A stretch of 64,000 bases of DNA from AP-15 sp963700185 (GTDB lineage Bacteria > Pseudomonadota > Alphaproteobacteria > ATCC43930 > CGMCC-115725): the NCBI GenBank assembly GCA_963700185.1, contig CAVOWP010000030.1:434001-498000 (forward strand), written 5' to 3'. Each line of letters begins with the position of its first letter. Position 1 is the stretch's first letter. Positions 44,896 through 53,513 of the stretch are shown in pieces. The notes below the pieces were generated by a model. That model made no database searches and had not been told where the DNA came from. It saw nothing but the letters and a program-made list of their open reading frames with translations. A program made the position numbers and the translations under genes.

Positions 44896-45203
44896 TCCTG
44901 CAGGCACCTCGGCCGGCGCCGATGAACGCTGGGACTCAGGCGAGGACCCGTCCTTTTGGATGTAGTCGTCGATATCGGCCTTATGCCGCAGACCGAACGC
45001 GGTCATCGAACGGACTTTGCCGAAGATCGGCCGATAGTCGCCGGGCTGTTCCGGCGCGTCGTTGAGCTCAGCGAGCCGCTCGCGCTCGATTACAGCAGAA
45101 CTTCCCCGACAGATCCCGATATGATCATTTTGCTCGCCATCCTGCAGTCGGCGGTAAATTTGCGGTGTTTGCCTCAAAGGAGAGGGCCAATTTGGAGGCA
45201 AGA
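44896..45203. other. Gap with one doubtful minus-strand frame
   Basis: About 300 bp. A minus-strand frame (to 45201) reads plausibly (IFGKVRSMTAFGLRHKADID) but has no good start and would cover the ribosome site of the following gene. I do not call a gene. Confidence 0.4.
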
Positions 45204-45491
45204 ATGCACCGGATGTGTCTCGTTATCGCGGTGGCTGTCGCTTTCGGCGCTGTCGTTGCCACGGCAGAGGAGCCGAGCGGCCGCCCAGGGGCCAATCAGC
45301 CGGCGACGCCCGCTGTGCCGTCGGCAAGCGGAACCCTCAGCTCCGATCTGAGTCGGTCGGGCGGAGTAATCGCACCGCCTGCCGGGATAGATCCCGAAAT
45401 AAAGCAGACCCCGCCTCCTAGCGGCGCGACGATGCCGGTGATCCCGCCACCGGGCATTACGGGCGGCAACCCGACGGTCAAACCGAAATAG
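45204..45491 (+). CDS. Small exported proline-rich protein
   Basis: 95 aa, TTTGGAGGCAAG directly before the ATG. Signal peptide MCLVIAVAVAFGAVVATA, then a low-complexity Pro/Ser/Gly region (GVIAPPAGIDPEIKQTPPPS). Such tails are common in Hyphomicrobiales exported proteins; no function known. Confidence 0.65.
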   Translation: MHRMCLVIAVAVAFGAVVATAEEPSGRPGANQPATPAVPSASGTLSSDLSRSGGVIAPPAGIDPEIKQTPPPSGATMPVIPPPGITGGNPTVKPK

Positions 45492-45612
45492 CTCAGCCTC
45501 GCATAAAGCCTTCGAGCTCCGTCCAGAGCGGCGGATCCCGGGGATCTTGCCACTCAACAGCCACCGGACATGACTTTTCTCCATGTGCGAGGCGTTTTGA
45601 GTGCCGCCGCTG

Positions 45613-46314
45613 TCAGGCTCCTTTCGGTCCGGCAGTCTGTCCGAAGAGGATCTTCTTGCCTTCCTCTGTCACGGCGGGCCGGTGCGAATAAGGCTCGCCC
45701 TTCGTATAGGCGCGAACTGTCGCCGGCCGCGCGCGCACCGTGTCGAACCAGCGCCTCAGGTTCGGAAAGTCGTCCAGGTTCTGCTGTTGCCGTTTCCACG
45801 GTACGATCCACGGGTAGGACGCGATGTCAGCGATGCTGTACTGGTCGCCGGCAATATACGAACGTCCGTCGAGCCGGCGGTCGAGAACCCCGTAAAGCCG
45901 GTTCGTCTCGTTGACGTAGCGGTCCATAGCGTAGGGAATCTTCTCAGGCGCATACTGGACGAAGTGATGGTTCTGTCCTGCCATCGGACCGAGCCCGCCC
46001 ACCTGCCAGAACACCCACTCGAGCGCCGTCTTACGGCCGCGCAGGTCGTGCGGAAGGAGCTTTTCGGCCTTTTCGGCAAGATAGACGAGGATCGCGCCCA
46101 ACTCGAACACCGAGATCGACTCGCCGCCGTCGCTCGGCTCCGGATCGATGATGGCCGGCATCCGATTGTTCGGCGAGATACTAAGAAATTCGGGCTTGAA
46201 CTGGTCACCCGCGCTGATGTCGACAGGATGGATGCGATAGGGAAGCTCCGCCTCCTCCAGGAACATCGTGATCTTGTGCCCGTTGGGGGTCGGCCAGTAG
46301 TAGAGTTCGATCAT
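45613..46314 (-). CDS. Glutathione S-transferase family protein
   Basis: 233 aa. Thioredoxin-like N-domain with YYWPTPNGHKITMFLEE, NRMPAI with the cis-proline, and GGESISVFELGAIL (glutathione-binding ESISVFE), then the helical domain with QVGGLGPMAGQNHHF and IADIASYPWI. The TPNG active-site start and GPMAGQ are those of the Nu class (YghU/YfcG), which have disulfide-reductase activity. Upstream 46315-46358 is short non-coding sequence. Confidence 0.93.
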   Translation of the reverse strand: MIELYYWPTPNGHKITMFLEEAELPYRIHPVDISAGDQFKPEFLSISPNNRMPAIIDPEPSDGGESISVFELGAILVYLAEKAEKLLPHDLRGRKTALEWVFWQVGGLGPMAGQNHHFVQYAPEKIPYAMDRYVNETNRLYGVLDRRLDGRSYIAGDQYSIADIASYPWIVPWKRQQQNLDDFPNLRRWFDTVRARPATVRAYTKGEPYSHRPAVTEEGKKILFGQTAGPKGA

Positions 46315-46358
46315 CGCGGCACCTATACGCTGGGGTGGAACAGATTACCTGGCGGAGA

Positions 46359-46430
46359 CTGACGATCTCGGCACATCCTGCTTCAGCAAATAAACCGATG
46401 CCGCAAGAAGAACTACGTGGCATGACGGAA
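46359..46430 (-). pseudogene. Remnant of a DUF417 gene C-terminus
   Basis: On the minus strand one frame reads HVVLLAASVYLLKQDVPRS, closely matching VVLLATSLYLLTQDLRRE at the end of the intact DUF417 protein (47030-47605). DNA similarity covers about 60 bp around 46370-46425. No other part of the gene is present. Confidence 0.65.
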
Positions 46431-46631
46431 TTTGTGGCTTGAGATGGCCTTGGGTAGCAGCTGTTAAAGACTATCGATTATTCCTATGGGGAATGTAACG
46501 GGTCGCCTGCGTGAGCGAGCGGTAGGCCGCGACCAGCCTGAAAGCAGGCATAGAGGCGAGTAAAGGCGCCGACGCAGTCACAACCACATCGGGTTGGAAT
46601 AGACGACTGCGATCATTGTCTTGGTCCCGCG
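46431..46631. other. Gene-free stretch
   Basis: About 200 bp, comparatively A+T-rich around 46460-46500, no ORF or structure recognised. Confidence 0.45.
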
Positions 46632-47033
46632 TCAGTTAGATCCGCTCCGCGCGCGCCGGGCCGTCGTCGGCGAGACCCGGGGCGTGCTCCGACCGGACGG
46701 GACGCTAATCCAAGTCGAATTCGCCGCGACCCGGCGGCGTATCCGATGCGGCGAGGGGCCTCCACCGCCCGTCGGCGCCTCGGCTCCGCACCCGGGTGAA
46801 CGGGCCAGCCTGTGCCCTTTTTCCAAAAGCCCGGCACAACTGAAGATGATGAGGCCGATAAAGGCGGGTACGCACCGCGCGCAAATAGGATTTATTGCCC
46901 ACTGGAATGCCTCCGAGGCACGCGCCCCTTCTGGCAGCCAGACCGCGACTTCGAACTTGAGGACCGCGGCCCGGCTGCCTGCGCTTGTCTCCGATGTTTC
47001 GCCTACGGCGGGTGTCTTTGGCTTTGCGCTCAC
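46632..47033 (-). CDS. Hypothetical protein coupled to the DUF417 gene
   Basis: 133 aa, GTG start overlapping the DUF417 stop (GTGA). The first 75 residues look protein-like (RAAVLKFEVAVWLPEGA, then a hydrophobic VPAFIGLIIFSCAGLLEKG); the rest is arginine- and proline-rich and may be a shadow. No family recognised. It could be a continuation of the operon or a chance frame. Confidence 0.35.
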   Translation of the reverse strand: MSAKPKTPAVGETSETSAGSRAAVLKFEVAVWLPEGARASEAFQWAINPICARCVPAFIGLIIFSCAGLLEKGHRLARSPGCGAEAPTGGGGPSPHRIRRRVAANSTWISVPSGRSTPRVSPTTARRARSGSN

Positions 47034-47605
47034 TCACCTGTGCCAGTGGAGAGAAGTTCCCTCCGGAGGTCCTGCGTCAGCAGGTAGAGTGATGTCGCAA
47101 GGAGAACCACGTCCTTCATCAGGAAGGGAACATTGCCGGTCATGGCCGGGAAGCCGCCGGCAGCCGCGTCCCAGCCGTCGGGCATGAACGGGATGATCGT
47201 GACGGTGGCGATGAACGTGGCACTGGAGCCGAGCGCCCCGAGGATGCCCAACTTCCTGTTCCAAAATCCCAGGAACAACAGCGTGCCGAACGTCCATTCC
47301 GAGACGCCCAAAAACCAAGTGGCGCCGCGCATGCCAAGAGCCGGATAAAGCCAGAAGATGAGCGGGCCATTGCTGATATAGGGGATCAACCGCTCGACCT
47401 CGTACTCGAACCATTTCTGATACCCAAAGAAGAAGAAAATGATCACCATTGACACACGGATCAGGTGATAACCGAAGTCTTCGTTGAGGATGCCAAGCTT
47501 GATGAGTGCCTTTACAAGGGAGTTCATCAAATCTCGGTCTGCACCGCGTCCGCCGATGCTGCTCGCGGCGGTGAAAGAGGCTGTTTGATCAGTGAGCTGG
47601 TTCAT
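47030..47605 (-). CDS. DUF417 inner-membrane protein (YkgB/RclC-like)
   Basis: 191 aa. Start at the ATG after GCAGGAGAAACCC. Four membrane segments including LIRVSMVIIFFFFGYQKWFEYE, PLIFWLYPALG, FLGVSEWTFGTLLFLGF and TFIATVTIIPFMPDGWDAA, the DUF417 signature. In E. coli the member RclC belongs to the hypochlorite-inducible rclABC operon under RclR. An AraC regulator with RclR-type cysteines is 3 kb away and the wreck of another faces this operon, which supports the same role. Confidence 0.87.
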   Translation of the reverse strand: MNQLTDQTASFTAASSIGGRGADRDLMNSLVKALIKLGILNEDFGYHLIRVSMVIIFFFFGYQKWFEYEVERLIPYISNGPLIFWLYPALGMRGATWFLGVSEWTFGTLLFLGFWNRKLGILGALGSSATFIATVTIIPFMPDGWDAAAGGFPAMTGNVPFLMKDVVLLATSLYLLTQDLRRELLSTGTGE

Positions 47606-47777
47606 TGGGTTTCTCCTGCTTCGAGTGAGGGTTCTCGGACACCAGACGACCACGCGGGTCGGGCGCCTGCTCCATCCAGCGCCGGGCCTCCGCGATCAGC
47701 CGACCCCGAACAGGCGGTTTCGAGCCTTCGAGGTGGAACAGCAGCTTGCAGATTGCCTCATACGTCATCCGCATCAT
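47589..47777 (-). CDS. Small hypothetical protein upstream of DUF417
   Basis: 62 aa from the ATG reading MMRMTYEAICKLL; ends inside the first codons of the DUF417 gene (17-bp overlap). Contains FHLEGSKPPVRGRLIAEARR, charged with no membrane segment. No family recognised, but order and overlap place it in the same transcript. Confidence 0.5.
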   Translation of the reverse strand: MMRMTYEAICKLLFHLEGSKPPVRGRLIAEARRWMEQAPDPRGRLVSENPHSKQEKPNEPAH

Positions 47778-47790
47778 CGATCGGGCACTC

Positions 47791-48009
47791 CTAGCGCGGT
47801 CCGCGCATAATCTCGTCGTAGAGGCGATCGATCTCCGACTGGACACCGCGACTCCACTGGCGGGCCCTGTCGTCTATCCTGCTGTCCACCTGCTGTTGGG
47901 TCGGCTGCAGGTGACGGCCCTGGACGATCGGCCAGGATTGGGCTTGCGGCGCGGCGACGCCGATGAAGAGCGCAAGCGATAGCGAAAGCACAGACGTCTT
48001 GATGAGCAT
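47791..48009 (-). CDS. Small exported protein, first gene of the DUF417 operon
   Basis: 72 aa. Start at the ATG reading MLIKTSVLSLSLALF (GGAG nine bases upstream). Signal peptide ending APQAQS, then a short helical charged part (QQQVDSRIDDRARQWSRG). Function unknown. A 13-bp gap leads to the next small gene. Confidence 0.65.
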   Translation of the reverse strand: MLIKTSVLSLSLALFIGVAAPQAQSWPIVQGRHLQPTQQQVDSRIDDRARQWSRGVQSEIDRLYDEIMRGPR

Positions 48010-48048
48010 TGCCAAACACTCCGTTACAACGAAAGACCGCCGGCAGTG

Positions 48049-48108
48049 TCAGCCTGTTACGGCCAGTGCGGCTTCTATCTCGGCGGACGGGGTGGAAATG
48101 CGGGACAT
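48049..48108 (-). pseudogene. Possible truncated start of a carboxymuconolactone-decarboxylase-like gene
   Basis: A 19-codon frame begins MSRISTPSAEIEAALAV after GGGAGTCTCC. This resembles the N-terminus of AhpD/CMD proteins, which often begin M-S-R-I plus a short acidic helix, but it stops at once. Short and speculative. Confidence 0.3.
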
Positions 48109-48118
48109 AGGAGACTCC

Positions 48119-48350
48119 CTCGATGTGCTCCGACGGGCGATCGCCGCCCGTTTTCTGGGTGTCATCTATGCCTCATGTCTGATATTCTGAATGGCAGATG
48201 ATCTCAATAATCTGCCTGTGCATCTCATAGACGAAGGTCAAGATGGAAAATACCCGCGACTGGCTGAGTCGGCTTTTGGAGATGATCCGCGTCAGGCCAA
48301 ACTCGATTACCGGCGCGCCCTGGCGCGCAGGCTGATCGCCAGTGAGATTG
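48119..48350 (+). pseudogene. Decayed 5' copy of the RclR-like AraC regulator gene
   Basis: About 230 bp match 50661-50891 and then 50982 onward, upstream region included. An internal loss of about 95 bp relative to the intact gene has removed part of the cupin, and an extra base breaks the first frame. From the ATG at 48243 it reads NTRDWLSRLLEMI and then soon stops. The sensor Cys25 is lost. The region after 48350 shows no similarity to the regulator. Confidence 0.85.
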
Positions 48351-48897
48351 TGATTGGGCTCGGCGGGTGACCACATCTCAACTGGTTCCACAGCCATCGG
48401 CGGTCGCGGCGATACTGGCGACCGGCGCCAGTGCAGATGCTGTCCCGTTTGCGGTGCACCGGCGGCCAGGCCGCCGATCGGGGAACGACTACAGCGCATT
48501 GCCTACGCAGGTGCCGTAGACGGATTCGGCCCCGAAGCGGGCGATCACCGCCTCGGCGTCGAGCGCCGGTCAGCGAGGATCCGAATGCGTCGACGCTCCC
48601 TGCCACTGGAATGAGAATGCTCCCGAACGTGACACCAGCACGCGGCCCATAGCAGTTGCCAACCAGCCCTCGATCGGAACCAGCCGGGTGTCAGCAAACA
48701 CAAAAATGAGAACGCGATCTGAGTCGCTGCACAACCCCACACACCTCGCGCACCACGTCTTGCTCTTTGTGACGAGAACTTAGGCGTTGCAACCGGCGGC
48801 GATCGTGTGAGATGCGGCTTTGAGAACTTCACCAATGCCAAAGCGCCCATGGCCACCATGCCGGTCCAGTGGGTCAGCTCGTGCAGCGCGGTCAGGG
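48351..48897. other. Gene-free stretch
   Basis: About 550 bp between the dead AraC copy and the LysR gene. Only chance frames on both strands; no structure recognised. Confidence 0.45.
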
Positions 48898-49969
48898 CTA
48901 CGCCGCCAAGGACCTCCGTGCTGAACTAGGCGCGCGTTTCTCTGCGCCGATTTCGAGCTTACGCTCGATCCGTGACCCGACCAGCCCGGCGATACCACCG
49001 CCTGAGACGCGGCCAGGCCGATCGTCACTACCGGACGATCCGATGTGTGAGACGCTGCAGGACGATTCCTGGCCCGCGAACTCCGCATTTGACATTTCGG
49101 CTTCGATAAAGCGGGCAAATGCGCGCGCCTTTGCACTCGCCTGTCGGCCCGCCGGAAAGACGGCCGATAAATCAACAGCCGGCAGTGACCAGTCGTCCAG
49201 TATGGATATGACCGCACCAGATTTCAACTCTGGAGCGAACACCCACTCGGAGGCCACAGCAAACCCAAGACCGGCAAGCACCCCCTCCCGAATACCCTCC
49301 GAAGCGCTGACCCGGAGACGACCGCTCAAGGTAATGGTGGTTTCCGAGGTTCCCTTCCGAAAGGCCCAGCTTGCGCCACCATCGCGCTGCTCGTAGATGA
49401 TGGCCTGATGCGCCGGCAGGTCAGCAGGGGTTCGCGGCACACCCGTCGCTCCGAAATAGGCGGGCGTACCGATCACGCGCCTTTGGCACTGTCCAATTTT
49501 TCGGGCGGTGACAGCCGAAATCGGTGAGCCGACCTATCCGCAGCGCCACATCTATGCCCGCTTCGATCAGGTCGGTGTCGCGGTCCTCGAGAACGACATC
49601 GACATCGAGCGAAGGATGTTCGGCGAGAAAGACCGGCAGGCGCGGCATGACGTGCAGGCGGGTGAAGGTGAGCGGAGCGCAGACACGCAAGCGGCCCGAC
49701 AGGGCGGCCGCAGTTCCACGCGCGGCGAGTTCCGCCGCCTCGGCTTCCTCGATCGACCGTTTGGCACGGTCGTAGAAGTTGCGACCTGCCTCGGTAGGCG
49801 TCAGGCCGTGCGTCGAACGCAGCAGTAGCCGCACACCGAGCCGCTCTTCGAGTTGTGCAATTGTCTTTGAGACGGCGGGTTGGCCGATGCGCAGTTGCTT
49901 GGCTGCACCGCAGAACGCACCGGCATCGACAACGCGGACAAAGGCTTCCATCGCGCCGAGGCGGTTCAT
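48898..49969 (-). pseudogene. LysR-family regulator with one frameshift
   Basis: ATG after AGAAGGGAATAAACG. HTH: AMEAFVRVVDAGAFCGAAKQ, QPAVSKTIAQLEERLGVRLL; effector domain continues to RIGRLTD. One extra base near 49500 (next to a run of five T) splits off the rest (VIGTPAYFGATGVPRTPADL, EGVLAGLGFAVASEWVF, ARAFARFIEAE). The tail after this is longer than usual. Of the three LysR copies in this region it is the most complete. CrgA/DsdC-like group; inducer unknown. Confidence 0.8.
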
Positions 49970-50217
49970 CGTTTATTCCCTTCTGGTAATGGACCACCGT
50001 TACGGCAACGCCCAAGGACGTTCGCCGTATCCTTGGAGCCGACTAAATTCACCTTGAACAGCGGCTCGCGCACCCGCGGCAGCCGTTGCCGCAGCAACAC
50101 CCGAAACCGGCTGAATTCGAGCCACCGTGCGGCTGCTGCCGCGATCAACCGGTTTGCTCGATGCGGTGGCTGGTTTTTGCGGTACGGGGGGACTTGGCCG
50201 CCGGTACTCGTCGTCAT
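49966..50217 (-). CDS. Possible small protein upstream of and coupled to LysR
   Basis: 83 aa with a strong GGAGG seven bases before the ATG and a stop overlapping the LysR start as ATGA. The sequence is arginine-rich (ARWLEFSRFRVLLRQRLPR) and resembles nothing I know. The two signals argue for translation; the composition argues for caution. Confidence 0.4.
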   Translation of the reverse strand: MTTSTGGQVPPYRKNQPPHRANRLIAAAAARWLEFSRFRVLLRQRLPRVREPLFKVNLVGSKDTANVLGRCRNGGPLPEGNKR

Positions 50218-50400
50218 CTTGGGTCCTCCGTTTGCTTTATGGACTGCAATTTGGCGCGGCCTTGTGCGCTGGTCGCGTTAATCGTTGTGAAATTGTGCAA
50301 TAGCCGCCTTTGTGCACCGCAAAAGGGGGATAGCAGTGGGAGACCGCGCGGCGCTGCCCATAGCCTGCGTCGAGCGTCCACAATCGCCTGGGTGACAGGC

Positions 50401-50655
50401 CTATCGTCCTGCGGGCGGTATAGGGGTTGATCCGATATCGGAGTGCGCTATTTGCGAGGCACCTTGTGTAAGGTCGTGAGCGGAATGGTGTGGCGCAACT
50501 TCGCTTGCCGCCATGATCCCGGCGGTCAAAGCTACAGCAGCCCAGAAACGCGGCCACCGCCGTCGCCTCGGGCTAGTTCCCTGCATCGCAACAAACGTTT
50601 CATGCAGTGATGGGGCCGAAAACCGGAACCGCTCTTCATATTCGCTGACCGTCAT
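50401..50655 (-). CDS. Small membrane-anchored hypothetical protein
   Basis: 84 aa, AGAGGAA before the ATG reading MTVSEYEERFRFS. One membrane helix (FWAAVALTAGIMAASEVA) after a basic stretch (RRRRW). Lies divergently opposite the intact AraC regulator, so may be its target. No family recognised. Confidence 0.5.
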   Translation of the reverse strand: MTVSEYEERFRFSAPSLHETFVAMQGTSPRRRRWPRFWAAVALTAGIMAASEVAPHHSAHDLTQGASQIAHSDIGSTPIPPAGR

Positions 50656-50741
50656 GACATTCCTCTCGACCCATGTGCTCCGACAGGCGGTTCGCCGCCC
50701 ATTCGCTGGGTACCATTTATACCTCACGCCTGATATTCTGA

Positions 50742-51794
50742 ATGGCAGATGATCTCAATGATCTGCCCAGTCGTCTCATAGACGAGGTCGAGATGGAAAA
50801 TACCCGTGACTGGCTGAGCCGGCTTTTGGAGATGATACCGGTCAAGGGCACGCTCGATTACCGATGCTTCCTCGGCGCGCCCTGGCGCATCGACTTTGCG
50901 GCCTCCGAGCTCGGCGAGATCCCCTATCATGTCATACTGGGCGGGGCCGCCGTGTTGGAAGACCCGGAGGGCGGGCCAACGCGCAAGCTGATCGCCGGTG
51001 ACATTCTGTTGTTTCCCCATGGATCGGCGCATGCGCTCCATGACGGGAGCGATGCGGCGCCGGCCCCGGCCCGCCAGCGGCCCACGCTCAACGTCGTTTT
51101 CCATGAGAATGAGGGGACGGGAGATCGCCTCGACATGATGTGCGGCCGCTTCATTCTTTCGGCCGCGCATGACCGTCTGATCCGATCCTATCTGCCGCGT
51201 CGCGTGATCCTCCAGGCGCCGGAAAACAGCGCCACCGCGGCCGGACCCGGGACCGGCGCGCAGGTCGTGGGGCTGGTCAGCCTGATGCGCGCCGAATCCG
51301 CTACGGAAAATCTGGGCGGCCTGGCGATGCTCAACGCGCTCTCGACCGCGCTGTTTGCGATCGCGCTCCGGCTGGCCAGCGAAGCCATTGAACCACCCGA
51401 CGGGCTGCTAGCCCTCGCAGGAAATCCTCGCCTCGTGCCCGCGCTCATCGCCCTCTTCAACGAGCCCGCCCGCCCCTGGACTCTTCCTGAGCTCGCTCAG
51501 CGCTGCAACATGTCGCGCGCCACCTTCATTCGTCACTTTCAGGAGCGTCTCGGCCGTTCGGCCAGCGAGCTGCTGACCGACATCCGCATGACGGTCGCTG
51601 CCAACGCGCTCAAGACATCGGACATGTCGACCGGCGCCGTCGCCGAGCTTGCCGGCTACCAATCCGAGGCCGCCTTCCAGCGCGCGTTCAAGCACCAAAT
51701 GGGCATCACGCCCGCCCAGTGGCGCAGGACGCACAGCAGCCCGGCTGCGGAAAGGATTGGGCTTCACCGAGACGGCAATCATGGCAAGCATTAG
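50742..51794 (+). CDS. AraC-family regulator, RclR-like (N-terminal cupin, redox cysteines)
   Basis: 350 aa as drawn; an ATG at 50793 (MENTRDWLSRLLEM) preceded by GAGGTCGAG is the more probable start and gives 333 aa. N-terminal cupin-6 domain, C-terminal double HTH (WTLPELAQRCNMSRATFIRH; AVAELAGYQSEAAFQRAFKH). From the second start, Cys25 in LDYRCFLG and Cys117 in LDMMCGRF align with the two cysteines (21 and 89) by which E. coli RclR senses hypochlorous acid. Its likely targets are the DUF417 operon and the small gene opposite (inference). Confidence 0.85.
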   Translation: MADDLNDLPSRLIDEVEMENTRDWLSRLLEMIPVKGTLDYRCFLGAPWRIDFAASELGEIPYHVILGGAAVLEDPEGGPTRKLIAGDILLFPHGSAHALHDGSDAAPAPARQRPTLNVVFHENEGTGDRLDMMCGRFILSAAHDRLIRSYLPRRVILQAPENSATAAGPGTGAQVVGLVSLMRAESATENLGGLAMLNALSTALFAIALRLASEAIEPPDGLLALAGNPRLVPALIALFNEPARPWTLPELAQRCNMSRATFIRHFQERLGRSASELLTDIRMTVAANALKTSDMSTGAVAELAGYQSEAAFQRAFKHQMGITPAQWRRTHSSPAAERIGLHRDGNHGKH

Positions 51795-51841
51795 CCATCG
51801 GCCAACCATCGAATTACGGCCGGAATACGATGGCTTAGTTC

Positions 51842-52030
51842 CTAGAAGGATCTCGCCGCGCTCATGGTGAGGGTATCTGCCTTGCGGTTGAGCGCCGCGA
51901 TCAAGCCGTCAATGCCCTCCGTCTTGAGGATGGCGGCGAATTCGAAGCGGCGGGTCGCGACTTCGCTGATTGCGCCGTCGAGATAGATGTCGGAGATCAG
52001 CCAGGTCTCGCCATTGCGACGCATCATGTA
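51842..52030 (-). pseudogene. C-terminal fragment of an MlaC/HpnM-like lipid-binding protein
   Basis: Reads WLISDIYLDGAISEVATRR FEFAAIL and ends DGLIAALNRKADTL, the end of the Ttg2/MlaC family (periplasmic phospholipid or hopanoid carrier). Only about 60 residues remain; upstream it runs directly into an unrelated gene fragment at 52030. Confidence 0.65.
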
Positions 52031-52100
52031 ATCCCCCGTCGCTCAGCAGGTCATTGTACGGATCGACGAGCAACAATCCGGTCCGAGTCGCGGGTGCCGA
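52031..52100 (-). pseudogene. N-terminal fragment of an isochorismatase-family hydrolase
   Basis: The frame reads TRTGLLLVDPYNDLLSDGG, the first strand and catalytic Asp loop of the isochorismatase/nicotinamidase fold. Nothing else of the enzyme follows; it is joined to the MlaC-like fragment. Confidence 0.6.
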
Positions 52101-52167
52101 GAGCGAATAGGACGGCCTTAACCGTTTCAAACCCCTTCTGCCAGGGGCGGAAGCCGCGAATCCTCTC

Positions 52168-52566
52168 TCAACCCATGGCTGCGGGAATCCGATACAACCG
52201 GCCGGTGGCATTAAGATCGGCTAGCGTCCAGGCGCTACCCACGCCGCTGATCATCCAGCGCAGGATCTCCCACAAATCGCGGTCCACCACCTCCTCGTCG
52301 AGCGGTTCTAGCGCCGGGACGAGGGCATGGATTTCAACGCCCGCTGGGAAGGGCTCACCGCTGCGGCCGATGAAGACGAGCGCGTATTCCGTCCCTGACG
52401 GTGCAACGAGGTAACCCGGCTCGCGCAAGCCGACCCGGCCGAGATCGAAGATTTTGGCGAAGAAGGTGCGGAACTCGGGATAGTGCCCGATCCGGTCCTC
52501 GGCGAGCACAAAGGCGCGGCGATTGCCTTCGAGCGACGGCGTTGTGATCACCCTGACGGCGGTCAT
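52168..52566 (-). CDS. Hypothetical protein, partner of the dehalogenase gene
   Basis: 132 aa. Starts one base after the dehalogenase stop. Soluble with mixed alpha/beta content (RAFVLAEDRIGHYPEFRTFF, EVVDRDLWEILRWMISGVG). I do not recognise the family. The tight spacing implies co-transcription with the haloalkane dehalogenase and probably a linked substrate. Confidence 0.7.
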   Translation of the reverse strand: MTAVRVITTPSLEGNRRAFVLAEDRIGHYPEFRTFFAKIFDLGRVGLREPGYLVAPSGTEYALVFIGRSGEPFPAGVEIHALVPALEPLDEEVVDRDLWEILRWMISGVGSAWTLADLNATGRLYRIPAAMG

Positions 52567-52567
52567 T

Positions 52568-53485
52568 TCAGTCTTCCGTCCGATTGCGCACTAGGAAGTC
52601 GGCGATCAGCGCCGCGATCTGGGGGCCGGAATCCTCCTGGAGGAAATGCCGTCCGGCGACCAGATGCGGTCCCTCGGCGTGCGGTAGGAACTGCTTGAAT
52701 CGGGCTGAGAAGGTCGCATGGTCGAAGACATCGTCGTCGCGCCCCCAGATGATCAAGGTCGGCAGGCGGCACATAGCGAGTTCGTTCTCGAGCCACCTGA
52801 ACCTCTGCAGCGCCCGCGCAGTCTCGTCGAGCGGGATCCAGCGCGGCCATGTCCAGGTGAGGAGGCGACCCGCCTGGTCGGGCAGTGCCCATTCGTATGC
52901 CTGCTGCGCATGCTTCCGGAATTTCTCCCGGTCAACAACCGAGAGGTAAACGCCACGCCCCGCGAGCGCATTGTGTCGGCCGAGAAGGTAGGGCCCGACG
53001 AGCGGTGCATGCATCATCCGCCAAGGGAAGATGCGCGTGTGGAACTCGGCCGGCGGCAGCGGCCAGGCCCACGTACTCATGACGACGAGCGTGGCTACAC
53101 GGTTAGGATTCGAGAATGCGAAGCCAAGTCCTGTCGGCCCACCCCAGTCGTGGCAGACGAGCGTTATGCGGCGAAGGTCGATTTGCCGCAGCAGCGCCGT
53201 CAGGTTGGCGATGTGCCCGTCGAGACTATGCGCCTCTTCCCGAGTCGGCTTTTCCGAGAGGCCAAATCCGATCATGTCGGGGATGACAACACGGTGCCCG
53301 GCACGCGTCAGGGGCTCAACGAAGTCACGGTAGAGAAAGCCCCATGTCGGGTTGCCGTGCAGTAGGACGACCGGGTCTCCGGTTCCCTCGTCGATGTAGT
53401 GCATCCGCCAGCCGTTGACTCGCGCAAAACGCGGTTGCCACGGCCATTGCTGGCGGATGCTGACGGGCAGCGGGCTATCGTACAT
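52568..53485 (-). CDS. Haloalkane dehalogenase-like alpha/beta hydrolase
   Basis: 305 aa. The nucleophile is aspartate, not serine: Asp113 in CHDWGG, followed by Trp114, a halide-stabilising residue. Asn45 in HGNPTW is the second halide ligand of the HLD-II/III type; the catalytic base is His280 in AGRHFLQED. Together these mark haloalkane dehalogenase over epoxide hydrolase or plain esterase. Cytoplasmic; splits carbon-halogen bonds hydrolytically. It is the first gene of a pair with the 132-aa protein. Confidence 0.88.
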   Translation of the reverse strand: MYDSPLPVSIRQQWPWQPRFARVNGWRMHYIDEGTGDPVVLLHGNPTWGFLYRDFVEPLTRAGHRVVIPDMIGFGLSEKPTREEAHSLDGHIANLTALLRQIDLRRITLVCHDWGGPTGLGFAFSNPNRVATLVVMSTWAWPLPPAEFHTRIFPWRMMHAPLVGPYLLGRHNALAGRGVYLSVVDREKFRKHAQQAYEWALPDQAGRLLTWTWPRWIPLDETARALQRFRWLENELAMCRLPTLIIWGRDDDVFDHATFSARFKQFLPHAEGPHLVAGRHFLQEDSGPQIAALIADFLVRNRTED

Positions 53486-53513
53486 GCGCCACTCCTAACC
53501 TTTCCGCTTCCTC

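Noticed and set aside
44824..45201. Minus-strand 125-codon frame after the REP-like repeat
   Set aside because: Part is plausible as protein but it covers the repeat and the ribosome site of the next gene; not enough support.
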